A stretch of DNA of 64,000 nucleotides from Letharia columbiana (taxonomy: Eukaryota > Ascomycota > Lecanoromycetes > Lecanorales > Parmeliaceae), in contig NW_023501036.1 in NCBI RefSeq assembly GCF_014066305.1, positions 631,501 through 695,500 of the forward strand, written 5' to 3'. A program made the translations under genes and the position numbers. The notes beneath the pieces are model-generated. The model was not told where the DNA came from. It worked only from the letters and a program-made list of their open reading frames with translations, and did no database searches. Positions 11,831 through 23,799 of this stretch are shown one piece after another. Numbering within the stretch: position 1 is the stretch's first letter; the number at the start of each line of letters is the position of its first letter.

Positions 11831-13350
11831 ATGCCTCCTCAACAGGCAGAAACCCCCCCAGAAGAATTCTCGAGGATCTCGACGTCCTCCTCGAAAGTCG
11901 GCTAATTCCACAACATCCCATATCTCCTCAAACCAAAACGATGCCGGTTTCTCAGCAGACCCAGGTTGTCATGTGGGACCTGATCAGCCAACGCGCATCC
12001 TTCGCCGAGGCGACCACGACGTTACGTCGGATGTCAGTGTCGTCGGCAACCTAGAGCTTCCAAATCCGACCACCCCTCCCCGGCCAAGGTCGATGTATGA
12101 CGGGATTTCGAACGGGCAATACCAAGGCAACCAATCGGCTCCTGACATGAATCAACGAAGAAAGAAAAGTCGGAAGTCGCAAGGAGGAGGAATCACAAGA
12201 GCATCAGGAGTTCGAAGTTCAGACCTGAATCAAGCTCCAATCCCAGCGTCTCCTCAACAACCTCTCACACCGAGCCGCCCAAATGAGACCCCTGTGAAAG
12301 CATACGCAGGGCCCACGTTTCATGCGTCCCCAGCGGCTTCCTCATTACCCATCCCAAAATTCTTCTCCAGATCGGTTCCCAATGTGGACAAGAGTAGGAT
12401 GGAGCAAGAAACAGTTGACACGACGTCCGAGAGCGACAATTCCCCCTTTCTGCAGAACAGCCACCCGACCCATGACCTTCGAGCCCGGGAAGATTCACAA
12501 GATTCACCCCTTGACATTTTCTTCCAAGCTGATAGGAACGCTAAGACCAAAGCTCAGGTTAGAAGCCCGGCAGGCTCGAATAGCTTGCGGTCAGAATCAC
12601 AGAATGATGTTCGACATCATTCGCGCCAACCCACCGACAGTTCCCTCGGTGGAATGTTTCCTTTGGAGATGGATGGGGCAGCATCGGAAACCTCGGATAG
12701 TACGAATAATAACGAGCAAATCACCCCTGCTCCCAAGGCCATGTCGGAGGCCGATTACAGAGATGATCAGCGCAAAGCTCAAACCCTCGAGCTCAAGAAG
12801 TTGCTCTTCCCTCCCAAGCCTCAACGCCCAGCACCGTCTACGCCTCGCTCAGGTACTCCTTCCCAAGGTCTTAGTTCTCCTTCACCCGGAACTACTCCTC
12901 GCTGGAGACTCTCCAGGGCTGGTCCCAGATGCAACGAGTCGAGACCAGCAACGGCACGCTGCTTTGCTGGCTTTGGCTCAAAAGCAAATTTTAGGAAAAG
13001 GCAACAATAACGTGTCTGCAGCTCAGCGACCGCCTTCTTCCAAGCTTTGGAAAGAGATTTCAGTACCTAGCTCGCCAGGGGTATCCGAGCTTCCAACCAC
13101 TCCAACGCAAACCCGTGTACAGAAGACATCTACCAACATCAATGGCCATGCACAGCAACAGCAAAATGACTCTGCCTCTCCCTATTCTCCCTTTCCCTCG
13201 GCCTTCACCCCACCAGCTAAGTCTCCTGGCGGATTTCAAAGTACTCCCTCTCGACATTCCAAAGATGCAAAATCAATTGAAGAAGATCTTCGGCGAATCT
13301 TGAAGCTTGATGTTCTTGGCGGTGATTCCGTTACTGGTGTTCAATCTTGA
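11831..13350 (+). CDS. PNRC/Edc-like mRNA decapping factor
   Basis: This is a largely disordered, Ser/Pro-rich protein. Around 12318-12390 it carries YAGPTFHASPAASSLPIPKF, the PNRC/Edc1-type short linear motif that binds the EVH1 domain of Dcp1 and activates mRNA decapping. Downstream are a charged helix (DYRDDQRKAQTLELKKLLF) and a C-terminal helix (SIEEDLRRILKLDVLG). A 64-nt intron (12853-12916) joins TPRSG to LVPDATSRDQQ. The only ATG near the 5' end (11831, MPPQQ) is one base out of frame with the main frame, at the GG of 11845-11846. The main frame otherwise has only a TTG codon upstream, at 11766. With one base removed the protein is about 484 residues. This is either a sequence error or a start I have misjudged. 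The decapping role is inferred from the motif. Confidence 0.7.
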
Positions 13351-14193
13351 CGAACTTTTTCACGAAAGGATATCTATTGTGTTTTGCGGATGCTTTTCGA
13401 AATACAAGTGCACATGACATACTAAAGAGATACCAATGGCGCATTGGCGGGCGATGAGCTTTTCTTTTCTTATGTTGCAAGCGTTTACAAGATCGCCCTA
13501 AGGTGTTCAGTGACGGACAACTTCCAGTGACGGCCGTACCGATTCGTTGTCCGATGGTGCCTCAATATCTACTTTTCTTTGGATCTTATCGAACTCATAC
13601 CCCCAGTGTATTTTCAGCAGCAGGGCTTTGATGGAGCTCTATCGATGGTGACGGCGCATGGCATGGGACCTGGAATGGGGGTTTACCACCGGCTCCACCG
13701 TGTCGCCCGGGGGTACTGGACCGACGAAAGACGTTTTCAGGATAGGACGGCAAGACCAACAGGCATGATCACTTTCTTTTTGCAGTAAGCGAACGAAGGC
13801 GGGGACTTCCCTCGCTACTAAGGTGGCTTACTGTACACCAACGACCGCACTTCTGCACCAATGATCACCTCATTTCAATGTTTCCGGCAAAGATCAGATC
13901 AGTCAGCGATCGAAAGACGTTCTTACATCAAAGAGCGCCGTCTGTGCACCTCTGCACCACGTTTTCCTTTGTATCACTGTTGAGACCACGGCAGTATGGA
14001 AGAAGGATCGCAGATGGAGAATCTATGTGGCGGAATGTGGCCTCGGGGTCAACGAAGGCAAGGGGTCTGAGACCAGGTCATACAAGAGGGAGTCTTTTCC
14101 AAGCTACTCTTCAGACGATCTAGCTAGCTATCTCTGAATGAGTAGGAAACCAGAATTGAAATGCCAATATAAATACACTGTGCAAAGTTTTCC
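13351..14193. other. Intergenic, nothing recognised
   Basis: No frame longer than about 80 codons and no known motif. It probably includes the 3' UTR of the PNRC-like gene. Confidence 0.45.
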
Positions 14194-15350
14194 TCATCTC
14201 CTGACTGTATTGTGCACATGAAACGCATGGCGTACCGAAAATGCGTCTAGATATATAGGTCCACCACATTTGCAGGGTGAATATACTGGAAACAGTGAGC
14301 TAAACTGGTGGGTAGTGTCCGGCCTAGATCTGGTATTCACAGGTCCTGAGACTTTGTGCGTTTCAACGTGACTATCTATTGATCTAGGATCCTTTGAGTA
14401 CGCATCTTGCCAGCCCTTCCATGATAAAAAGAGTACCGTCTCATCTGCCACCAATATCAACCAATCAACCACCGCTGGAGTGGTCTTTTTTGGGGGTAAG
14501 GCAAAAAATTTTTTTAAAAAAACTTCATCTTGGTCGGGCCACTCCTGCTGGTTTTGGTAAGCTGCATACCATTCTTGGAGAATACAGCTTACGAGGGCAA
14601 GAGAAAGTGTGGCTCGCAATTTGCAACCATCGTTGACTCGTTACTAAATGCGGTGCACGCCGCGTGTCGGTTCGACCTTGGCTGGAACGTCACATGACAT
14701 GACCAAGGCATGTTCTGCCATGATCTGCATCGAGGGAGCTTCATCTTTTCTTCTACGCCTATGTGTAAAATGCTCGGATCTCTTTGCACTTGAATCGCAA
14801 GCCTGATAAGGAAGATTAACGCAGTAGTCTTGCCAGAACATCGTTTCTCCAAGTGGGAGGGAATAGAGGGACTGAAACAGTGCGTAAGATCATCATCGAC
14901 GTCGTTCAGAAATAAGGCTCCCAGCATTTCTTTCCACTCCGAGTGTTTAGGAGTCCTTTCGGAAAACTGCGCCTCGATATGATGGGTAAATCCGGTGGCA
15001 GTGTTGGTACTAGCAGAGGCGTTCATGAGGCCGAGTTCCTTGCTGGGGTATTCCTCCCCACTCCGACGGATGTATGACAGACGACGGTCCCGTTCAAGAC
15101 TATAAAAGTCGGCGAAGCTGACGTCTTCATCTGAGACTTCGGCTTTGTAAAGATGCCTCTGGGCTTTGGTGCTGGTTTTGAGACGTTTGCAAGGGGTTCT
15201 TTCCCGCTGTCCCTTGTGTATGCATGACCTTGAAACTCAGGATCTTCCGCCTCGAGGTGTTGGAAGATGTCTTTGGCGCTCTCGGGCTTCTTTGCCTGTT
15301 GCTATTGCGACTCCTGGATAGTGCCATTGATCGTCTCGCCAGCACATTAC
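14194..15350 (-). other. Unrecognised coding-like stretch with frame changes
   Basis: Protein-like minus-strand text runs through several frames. About 15300-15150 reads KDIFQHLEAEDPEFQGHAY. About 15150-14900 reads EVSDEDVSFADFYSLERD, then EYPSKELGLMNASAST. About 14590-14930 is a frame starting MNASASTNTATGFTH. A 141-codon frame (14194-14619) lies downstream. I cannot assign a family. It may be a multi-exon gene with poor splice sites or a decayed gene; no start or end is defined. Confidence 0.3.
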
Positions 15351-16042
15351 GGCTTCCATGTATCTGAGGACATAAGCGTGCGCAAGGTTGCTTGCCTATG
15401 TCAGATTACTCTCTGTTGGCTGCTGTCCAAACCCAGAGAAAAAATGCCGCCTTGTCCTGATTGCAATTGTCAAGTTCTTGCATGACAGCATAACGTACGA
15501 ACGTGAACGTTTTGCTAGCGACAAGCCCTTGTGCAAGCGGTACGATCTGATCAGAGGCCTGGATGAGTGCTGCTACAACTTTCTCGATTCCTCTCTTATT
15601 TCCTGGCTTTTCCTTTCCCCAGTCTCATGGGTAGTTCCCTTCAATTAGCAACCACAAGCAGCGGCACTCTCCACAAGCCCTGTCAAAAGACAGGCATTGT
15701 AATTGCTGATATCAATGTTGTCAAGGGTAGGCCCGTCCGGGCTATCAAACCCAAAAGGTTTCGGTCACTGACTATATGCGACTGGGCTGGACTCATGTCC
15801 GTTATTGGCCTCCAAAGTTATTAGGACAGAATTTTGTATTGCCGTCACTTGGTAGACGAGTCGCTTGTAGCGGCTTCCAAAGAGCAATTTCGGCTGCACT
15901 GATTTGGACCTCATTGGCGGTACGACGCTTTTTGTCTCATGAATTGAAAATCACGTTCTTCATTTCTACTACCACTGAGTACTCTACAGGACAACCGAGG
16001 CATGCACTGTTTCAACTCGTGACGAGATCTAGACGCCGAACC
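15351..16042. other. Intergenic, nothing recognised
   Basis: Short frames only. This is the likely 5' flank of the secreted protein gene at 16043. Confidence 0.4.
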
Positions 16043-17097
16043 ATGTACATGCGCTATCTCTCCGTGACCATTCCATCCTGGGCTTCAGCCATCTTAGCCA
16101 CGCCATTACAGGGCCCAGACGGTCAGACCATCGAATTGTCTAAAGCTCCCAACCTCACGACCCTGGATCTGTTGCTCCCTTCGAATGCATCTATCCAAGA
16201 CCTCAACGCTTCGAGCGGGAACGGTTTAGACATTCGATGCGACGGCGCGAGGTATGGCTTCAACCCGTCGCTGTCTGATTGCGAAGGTGCTCGATCATAC
16301 ATTCCCCCTGACTCAGAACAATATGTCTTTGGAGAAAGACATACTGGATTGCCGACGAGTACTTTTCCACTTCCGTACATTATCATGGGAGGTACGTCAA
16401 CAATGGCAGAGAATGTTCCACTATAATCACTCTCTAACGGGCTGTGCGTACCAGACAAAGCCGAATGTTTCTTCCAAGCCATGTTAATCGGAGGGAGTGC
16501 CACAGCTCGCGCAAGTCTAAGTCAAATCCGTAACGCAGCATCTGCTCTTTTCTTGACATGTGCGTCAAACGATCCCTCACAAGGTGGCATTGTCAGTAAT
16601 ATAGGTAAGAATCGACCAATGTAGCTTTCTGAAGTGAAGATTGCTTTCACAGGACACTCTCACATCGTGCTTGACACTCATTTTTACCCAGGTGGTGACA
16701 ACAATATCGCCGTGGTAATGGGCGTTTTCGAGCCAAAGGTACAATGTCGAGGCAACTTTGATACTTCACTCTCCTGCAGAGATATCTTGGCCGATATGCC
16801 AGCAACAACGGAGTTGGAGGTATTCGGTCCCCACGATGCTCCATTTGTCAAAGAGATGCTTCCCCTGGAAGTCGCCTCAGGTAAGGCGCCACCTGAGTGT
16901 TGGACCGGCTCTCGCCCAAGCTGACAACAACGACCCCAGCGGACAACCAGTGCATACTGAGACTGTTCTCTACCGGCAGGTCTGACGTGGTTGCTTGGTA
17001 TAGGATCTGGGAGGCTGTGGAAGCTACATTCGCTATGTGCGGGAGGTTTTTGGAAGGGGGTGTTATAGGGGACTTGGTTGGTTCTCTTAAATTATGA
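16043..17097 (+). CDS. Secreted cysteine-containing fungal protein of unknown function
   Basis: Four exons (16043-16391, 16455-16604, 16653-16880, 16940-17097) give 294 residues, and all three introns fall in the same phase. The N-terminus (MRYLSVTIPSWASAILA) looks like a short secretion signal. The body matches a common Pezizomycotina extracellular hypothetical family: CDGARYGFNPSLSDCEGA, then FGERHTG..TSTFPLPY, AECFFQAMLIGG, a GGIVSNIG-type segment, GGDNNIAVVMGVFEPKVQC and a C-terminal AWYRIWEAVEATFAMC. Cysteines are spaced as expected for disulfide pairs. The family has no known activity; some members are considered effector-like, which is only a guess. The gene appears intact. Confidence 0.75.
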
Positions 17098-17945
17098 TGA
17101 GAGGTGGAGGAGAAAATTGTAGGCTAACCCGTCATCTAGGCCAGCAGGGCAATGTTTTTCTCACATTGGGAGCTAGATCTCCCACTGTATCGACAGGCAA
17201 TTGGTCCGATGACGCTACAGCGTAGGCTGCTATGAGGAACGCGGAGCAATTATCAGTTTGTATGCGCATACTGCCATGTCCTTCGCTATAGCATCTTAAC
17301 GGTCAGTGTCCCGCTCCAGTAGCGCTACCGTTTGAAATGAAGACGCGGTGCGGAGACACCCTTTCAGAGGAAATGCAGATTGGTGAAAGAGGCTTTGAGT
17401 CTGCATAAGCATAAACATAGATCAATTAGTAACCCCGTGCACCGATCTTCTCACAAAATCATATCTTATGGGTGGTCAAGAGATCAGCGAGTACACTCGC
17501 AGCTCTCGACCACTTGGGCATCGTCTTCGATCCATATCCTGTGTAGACTTAATTCTACCGCACGTCTCCAAAAACTCTACGTCATTTTCTGTCTCGTCCG
17601 CTGGAGGCAGGCTGGCTATCAACTTGCTGCAGATTTGAGGATCCGCGGCTCAGGAGGTTCTCCCTGCGTCATACAGGTCCTTTGTAGAGATAGGTGCATT
17701 TGCAGAGCGCCTTGGAACCGGCACAATTGTGAGGCGTAATGGTGGCCTCGACCCTTTGCGTCGTGCTTTTCATGGCGGATTGGAGACACTCGTGTGCATC
17801 CTCCACGTAAAAATCGAAGAGGAATAATCTCTTTCGGACAGGATTCTACTATTGAGCTTCACTCTGACACTACCCTGACACTACCATACTTGGACATTAA
17901 TAACAGAAGGTTGGTATTCAGACCGCAAGCTTTGGGTATATCTGA
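17098..17945. other. Intergenic, nothing recognised
   Basis: No convincing gene. The upstream part of the neighbouring P450 remnant may lie here but is too degraded to recognise. Confidence 0.4.
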
Positions 17946-18647
17946 ATGAGTAGTACTATTGGTATGATGGGCAGTGCAAAGATCTGTCATTGTTTTCGGC
18001 GCTTGTTGGAAAATGATCATGAACTCAACGCCTACCAAAGCTTGCGTGAAGAAGCAGCTGAAGCATTCCAACCTGAAGCAGATTGGACGGACCCAGGCGC
18101 GTTGCAAAAGCTGGTTCGCATAAATAGTACTATCCGTGAGAGCCTGCGCCATAGTCCGCTGGCAGTTCGGGGGGTACTGAGAGAGGTAATGCCGAAAGAC
18201 GGTCTTACGTTGCCGGACAGCAAGAATTTTGCTCGTGGCACTTGGAGTGGTGTACCTGTGCAAGCTTTGCAGGTGGATGATAGATTTTACGAGAGACCGG
18301 AGGAGTATGATCCTTTTCGGTTTGCGAAGACGGCAGGGGACACGGAGAGGCTGGAAGCCATTCAAATTAGTGGTATCTTTTTGTCGTTTAGCTATGGTCG
18401 TACTGCCTGGTTGGTGATCCTGTTATTCCCTGTTCTGATCCTTGTGGCCAGCGCTGCCGTTGAGTAGTCCTGGTCGCTGGTTTGCTATTCACCTGCTAAA
18501 ACTATTAGTCGCTTATGTCTCACACTCGACCATGACATCCAGCCAATGGAGAAGCGCCCCGGGAATACTAACCTCGCTGATGCTGATCTCACCTCGTTCT
18601 GTAATCGAGTTAGAGTGCGTAGGAGAAAGCAAACTACATCGTCGTAG
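17946..18647 (+). pseudogene. Cytochrome P450 C-terminal remnant lacking the haem cysteine
   Basis: Only the C-terminal third of a fungal P450 (CYP68-like) survives. It starts recognisably at LREEAAEAF (about 18041), then LVRINSTIRESLRHSPLA (K-helix ExxR), GVPVQALQVDDRFYERPEEY (PERF-like) and FLSFSYGR. At the haem loop the frame runs into other sequence. The family text resumes as SPGRWFAIHLLKLLVAY in another frame, then DIQPMEKRPGNTNLADADL in a third, ending about 18647. The expected haem loop is FxYGRHACPGR; the HAC, including the cysteine ligand, is missing even if the best GT-AG junction is used. The N-terminal two thirds are absent. It is a dead fragment. Confidence 0.8.
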
Positions 18648-19705
18648 ATGACCTTCCTGACGAGAATCGCCTGTAATAGCGCCGGAGATGCGGAAGGTGC
18701 TGGTGCCGATAAGACCTGAAGCATAGGTCGCTACATATGTTCCTACTTACAATTCCCTCGGGGGGAATCATGATTCAATAAAATTGCATGCGGTCTGTTG
18801 CCTTTCAGGCTTTGGGCTTATGAAGGAGTTGACGGCTGGACCGCGTTCGGAGGCTCATAGTCCTGTCACGAAACGAGAACTTGCATCACTTAGCTAGATA
18901 CAGACAAAGATATATGCATCTTACCCAAACATCTCGCACGTAAAACTGTTTTTCTTCTGCACGGTAGGACTTCTCTTAGCATTGTCAGCCTTTGCTCTTC
19001 ATCATCTGTAGACTTGCAACTTCAAGTCGAAGCTTGGCAGATCTCCGCACTTTGGTGGTTGAGTTGCCAGAAGAAGCCCGCGTGTCGAAAACGCAGCGCT
19101 TGTTGCAATTTTCGTTTTCAAAAAAGAGTTTGATTTCCTTCGCAATGAGTCGCAGGTGAGAAAAGGCATTCAAAGAAGGGATGCGCAAACAACGCTTGCT
19201 CCGCCAATCCTATCATCTCGTCTATTCCAGATGCAAGGGATCTGTCTTGAAAATCCCGCGCACCAAGGTCGAGCACGCAACAGCCTTGCAATGTTTAGTC
19301 TTCATCTTGACTGTACAGCTACTCGGTGAGTACTTGGTTCTATACACCTCAAATAGCATGCTGATCTAGATTTGTTGCTCCCACCGCGCAATAGCTGGTC
19401 ACAAAGGGATCGGCATCAATTAATCGAGCCACTCCGTCCTGATCACCTTGTGCATCGGAAATGGCATCTGTGGCTTGCTGCGTAGCACGTGTACCCGTTG
19501 CTGTCCAGCAGCTGCTGTATGACAGGTGACCGGAGAATCGCAGTTCCTAAGTAGTCCAAGACGTCCTGTCTGTCGAACGTTACAAAGTTCTGCTCCAGAG
19601 ACATGTTCAAGGCGGTCAAAAACGTCGTCCTGTCGTACGACCAGGTGACTGAGGCCGGCAAACCAAGCGCTTACGTGCGGCAGGATATTGGTCTGGATTC
19701 ATGGC
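18648..19705. other. Intergenic, nothing recognised
   Basis: Short frames on both strands (for example 18985-19188 and 19443-19661 on minus) without known motifs. Confidence 0.4.
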
Positions 19706-21141
19706 TCAAGGTATCTTCGAACCTGCGTATTCTCGGCTCTCGCCAATTTCGCAAACATCAAACACGCCCTCTTCAGAGATGGCACTCCTTGCAAGTGCCC
19801 TTTTCAAGAGACGAGGAGGTTCTAGGACATCTTCATATGTTAACACCCACGTTCCCCAATGTATGCCAAGCGCTTGTTTGCATCTGGTATCGGTAAATAT
19901 ATTGACGCTGTCGAACGGGTTCGCATGCATTGATGACATGATGCAGCGAGGGTCGTAGGCTCCAATAGGAATCAAACCCAAATCAAACGGTCCTCTGAAA
20001 TCCCCAATCTCCTTGAAACTATAATGATTTGGAGTCAGCAGTGCTTCTTAAGGGCAAAAGCCCGAGCATTGACATCGCTCGAAGAGGTATCAAGAGCTTT
20101 TATATTGCGGATCATGTCTCGCAACTCAAATAGTGGTCGGAATGGATTCTCTGCACAGAAAATATACATACGCAGGGCAATGAGGCAAATTGTACTTTTC
20201 GTCGTAATCGTCTTCTCCGGCGGGAAGTTCGGGGACGGTGCGGTATCCGGTGTCACCACCAAACCAAATCTTTTTCCCTCCACTCGCCACACACCATGAA
20301 GCCCATAAGGTATGTGACTTGTTAAATGGTGTCCTCCCGCTGGTATGTTGGCAAGGCAGGCACTCTATCGTTGCCTCAATGTCCTCGCTCTTTCCTACGC
20401 TCACTGTGCCGTCTACATCTTCATGCTCCAGCTTCTCGCTCTTTGGCTGCTTTGACAATGTAAATTGGCGTGACTGCCACCAGTCGAGCTCCGTGGCGTT
20501 GTGGACTCCCGCCTTTTCAAACCACTTCTTATTGCCTAAGGGCGCGAAAAAGTGGACATTTGGATGCCTCTGCTTGATCTCTAGGATGGTTGGATGCGAA
20601 AGGTGATCGTAGTGACTGTGTGAGATGACGACAAGATCTATGAACGGGATGTCTTCGATCTGGCACGGCAATTTCGTGTACCTCTTCGGCCCTATGAAGG
20701 TGAGCGGCGAGCATCTTGCTGTAAAGACTGGGTCGAAAAGAACACGCAGTCCGCTAGGGAATTCGACGTAGTAGCACGCATGACCAAGCCATGTCGCACG
20801 TAACGCTGGTGTCTCTCGCGTGGGTAGAAAGATTGGCGTGCGGACGGGCACAGTGGGAGGTGTTGTGTCGGGACTCTTCATCTTGCCTCGGAACTTTCGC
20901 CTATACACAGTAAGCACTAATAAGCAAGAGAGAATATAAATATGAGGCTGACACACCAAAGCAGCGCCCGCAGTATCTGAGGAACAGTCTGCTCAATGTA
21001 TGAGTCCCAAGGGTTCAAGAAACCTTTCCCATTCTTCAGATGGTGCCTCAGCTGTTCCGTGTCCTTGGGAACAGCGCCGATGGACCGCATTGGAGACGAG
21101 ATGGTCGCGTAAAGGGCGGCCGAGGTTGATTGTGACTCCAT
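19706..21141 (-). CDS. FMP30: NAPE-PLD-like metallo-beta-lactamase hydrolase (FMP30 type)
   Basis: This resembles N-acyl-phosphatidylethanolamine-hydrolysing phospholipase D; the yeast homologue Fmp30 is in the mitochondrial inner membrane. Three exons on the minus strand (20957-21141, 20172-20900, 19706-20018) encode 408 residues. A hydrophobic stretch near residues 50-60 precedes the catalytic domain. The domain has ATWLGHACYYVEF, the zinc motif SHSHYDHLSHPT, the second metal site GGDTGYR, and the C-terminal FDLGLIPIGAYDPR, HANPFDSV and LGIHWGTWVLT blocks. The Trp at the first junction is split by intron 1; intron 2 (153 nt) restores CPAFKEIGDF. Everything expected is present and in frame. 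Substrate assignment is by family. Confidence 0.9.
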
Positions 21142-22439
21142 CTTGCTGCTGGTGTGGAGTTGAAGTCTCTGGACGTGCTGACATGTTCTTCGACACGAGG
21201 GTAGCTCTTTTGGGATGATGATGATATTGAGGAGATAGCGACAAGTTGGCATATGTACTGAAGGCACAGCAGGATGCAAGGAGACCTGTTATGTATCTCG
21301 CAGACTTCGATTATTGTTCAATTGGAGCAGAACGGCGGGAGTAACAGCAAAGAGTGATTGTTTACCTGAGATGGCTGGCGTCGTCTAAGCGAAATCGCCG
21401 TGGCTGCCCGTTCAGTCACGGATTTAGCGGGTGTAATAAGGACAGAGTATTCGTAGCGCCTATCGCCGCCTCTCCGTTCACGTGATCGGAGCCGTTCCGC
21501 TTTTATGGATTGAATTAAATAGATGCTTGGAAGCTGATTCAGCTCCGCCTCCATTTTGTTAGCGTATTCATAGAAATTGTAGAGAACGTACTTGCCATCT
21601 TGAATAGCCACTGTCGTCTGCTACCTCAGTTGGACATTCGTGATACCGAAGCTAGTGGGTTATACGCTTTTCCTGGTTTTTGCCGTGCCACCATTCAGAA
21701 AGGATCCCTCTGTACGCCGCGTGCCAACTCTTGTCATCCCATTGGCGACCTGAGCCGTAGCTGCGGATGCCTGTTCCAGTGTATGACGGCGTATCGATGG
21801 GAGCGGAACCTTGCTATCTATGGTGACACCGTGATCCCTCGTGACAGGTATATTTATACAAAGGGCGATGCCGTAGCCTCTTACCTGCTGCTTTGCGCTC
21901 TTCTTGACTACCGCGTAAAGCCGTGGCTGTATAGACGAATTGCGCGGTTTTGAGAGGGTGGGATGTCGAGGTCCCAGTCCACCGTCTGCAGGGCTCTGAA
22001 ACTAAAGCATGCAATCGATGTTGTGGCTGTGATGATTTGCGGTGGGCATTTAGCGAGCACTGAGGTCTATTTGCGGCGAATTGGGTTTGACGAGATTTGG
22101 AGATTTGACTATGGAGATGGTAGTTACATGAATACTACGTCGGGTAATATATCAAATCCTCCCCTTTCTTGACCTTGCTTTTTATGACCTTGCTTCAAAA
22201 TATGGGTGGGCTGTGGTGGCTACGTTCTCTATTTTTTGATGGGTAATGTTTTTTTTTTTTTTATTAATTTAACGCCTACTGAGGTTGGATTCACCTCTCT
22301 CGCTCTTCTCGTTTTAGTATCGCATCATATTCGAATACTACTCGTTTCTTAGAGTATGATATAATGTTCCACACCTTCGTAAGTATGAACCATGACCTCA
22401 AGCTCAATCGGAGTGACCTGGCTGCGCTCTAAGTACCAC
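21142..22439. other. Intergenic, nothing recognised
   Basis: Short frames only (for example 21318-21611 minus and 21600-21953 plus). A 13-T run followed by an AT-rich patch lies at about 22248-22270. No gene assigned. Confidence 0.4.
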
Positions 22440-23640
22440 CTTGCGCTTTGAAACATGACACGCATCTAAAAGGTATGCATTCAGCGCGGCAGTCGCGATC
22501 ATGAAGCCAGTGGCCTATGGCTGTGCCAATGATGGCGCCGGTGACGGGGGCGAAGTAGAAGAACCCTGGAGTGAGACTAAGGCTTCTCTTCTCACTTACA
22601 AGGCAGTGGCGTCGGAGGAAATGGACGTACCGAGATTGTAAGGCGCGAATCTGTAGATCGAAGTCAGCCAAATTATAACAATTGCGTTGACGCCAATTGC
22701 CCAGGCAAAATAAAGGAAGTGGTGGATGGTACACAGGAGGACGGGAAGCTTGGAGATGGCAATAAAAGGACGCATTAGAGCTTGATAGAAAGTCTTTCTG
22801 GAACGGCGGCCTCGCCATTGCTCAAAGCCCACCAGTCTAAGCAGACGCGATTTGGGCACTGGTTGCTGATCTCGTGCGAGCTTACGGTTGTAAAGAGTCT
22901 TTCGTCCATCAGGCTGACAACGAAGAGCCAGCAAAGAGCCGAGAGACCGGTGTTTACCCAAAACGCGTTGGGCCATGCTTCTTTGTTGATTATGAATGCT
23001 GTGATCAGAAGGCCAAGATAGGACGTTGCAATCATGCCACCGGGCTACATGTTTGACTCGCGCCTAGGAAGAGATCAGCATATTGACCACGACAACGTCA
23101 GAACGGGCCTGAAGACTGCAACGTACGGGTGCTCGTGGAAGAAGAACACGTCGCGGACGAACATCAAGCCGCCCTAGATTGGAGGAATCCGTGCGTGCAT
23201 TCCCGATAGGGGTTTCGAAGAGTGCTCACCACTTGGGCAACGATAGAGAGAAATCCGTTCAAAAGGGGCGCTGCCAAGTAAATAATTCCAGCTCGTTGCA
23301 GCCTCACACCGAGCGGAAGTGCCCAGGGATATCGATGTGAAGAAGAACAATGTTGGCAGTTGGCCAAAGTAGGCGGTCAGAAGCACGGTAAACTGTCCTC
23401 CCGCTCCAAGGCAGAAAACTAAAAGGTCTCCGACCGGGTTACGTTGGATCGAATCCTGAGGCTTCGCCCATTGCCTATGCTTCATCAACAAGCCTTTCAA
23501 TGGTCTTTTCCAGCGCGACGCACACAGCCTGTGGAAGCAAAGCAGCGACACCGATGCTCGATCCAAAATCTGGTATGAAAGCAACCACAGTGATAACCAA
23601 AAGAGTGACGTAACCTGTATAAAAGCGATATATTCTTCCC
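22440..23640 (-). pseudogene. Broken MFS transporter in the gene cluster
   Basis: Remains of a 12-helix major facilitator of the fungal drug/metabolite exporter type. From right to left, family text reads NPVGDLLVFCLGAGGQFTVL, YFGQLPTLFFFTSISLGTSA, LLNGFLSIVAQ, GGLMFV.DVFFFHEH, MIATSYLGLLITAFIINK, VGFEQWRGRRSRKTFYQAL, AIGVNAIVIIWLTSIYRFAP and GFFYFAPVTGAIIGTAIGHW. Some junctions fit introns. There is an extra base in the A3 run at 23280-23282, a stop codon (23045-23047) where Trp is expected, another shift after MDE near 22920, and truncation soon after GHWLHD. It lies beside the PKS/P450 genes and may once have exported their product. Confidence 0.8.
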
Positions 23641-23799
23641 AAGTAGGGGCTGTTTGGAAAAGTGCTAATACATTACGTTACAAGGTCCTGTGTTTGGCAA
23701 AACCCTTTCAATCTAGCCGTTCTCCGATGATCTTACCTCGGGCAAGGTTAGGTGATACTAAGAGTCTAAGAGATGCCTCAGACAACTCCACAATCCTCC
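23641..23799. other. Short intergenic gap
   Basis: This gap separates the MFS remnant from the 3' end of the next P450. Nothing recognised. Confidence 0.4.

Noticed and set aside
22596..23056. Plus-strand frames over the transporter remnant
   Set aside because: Antisense to clear MFS family text on the minus strand.
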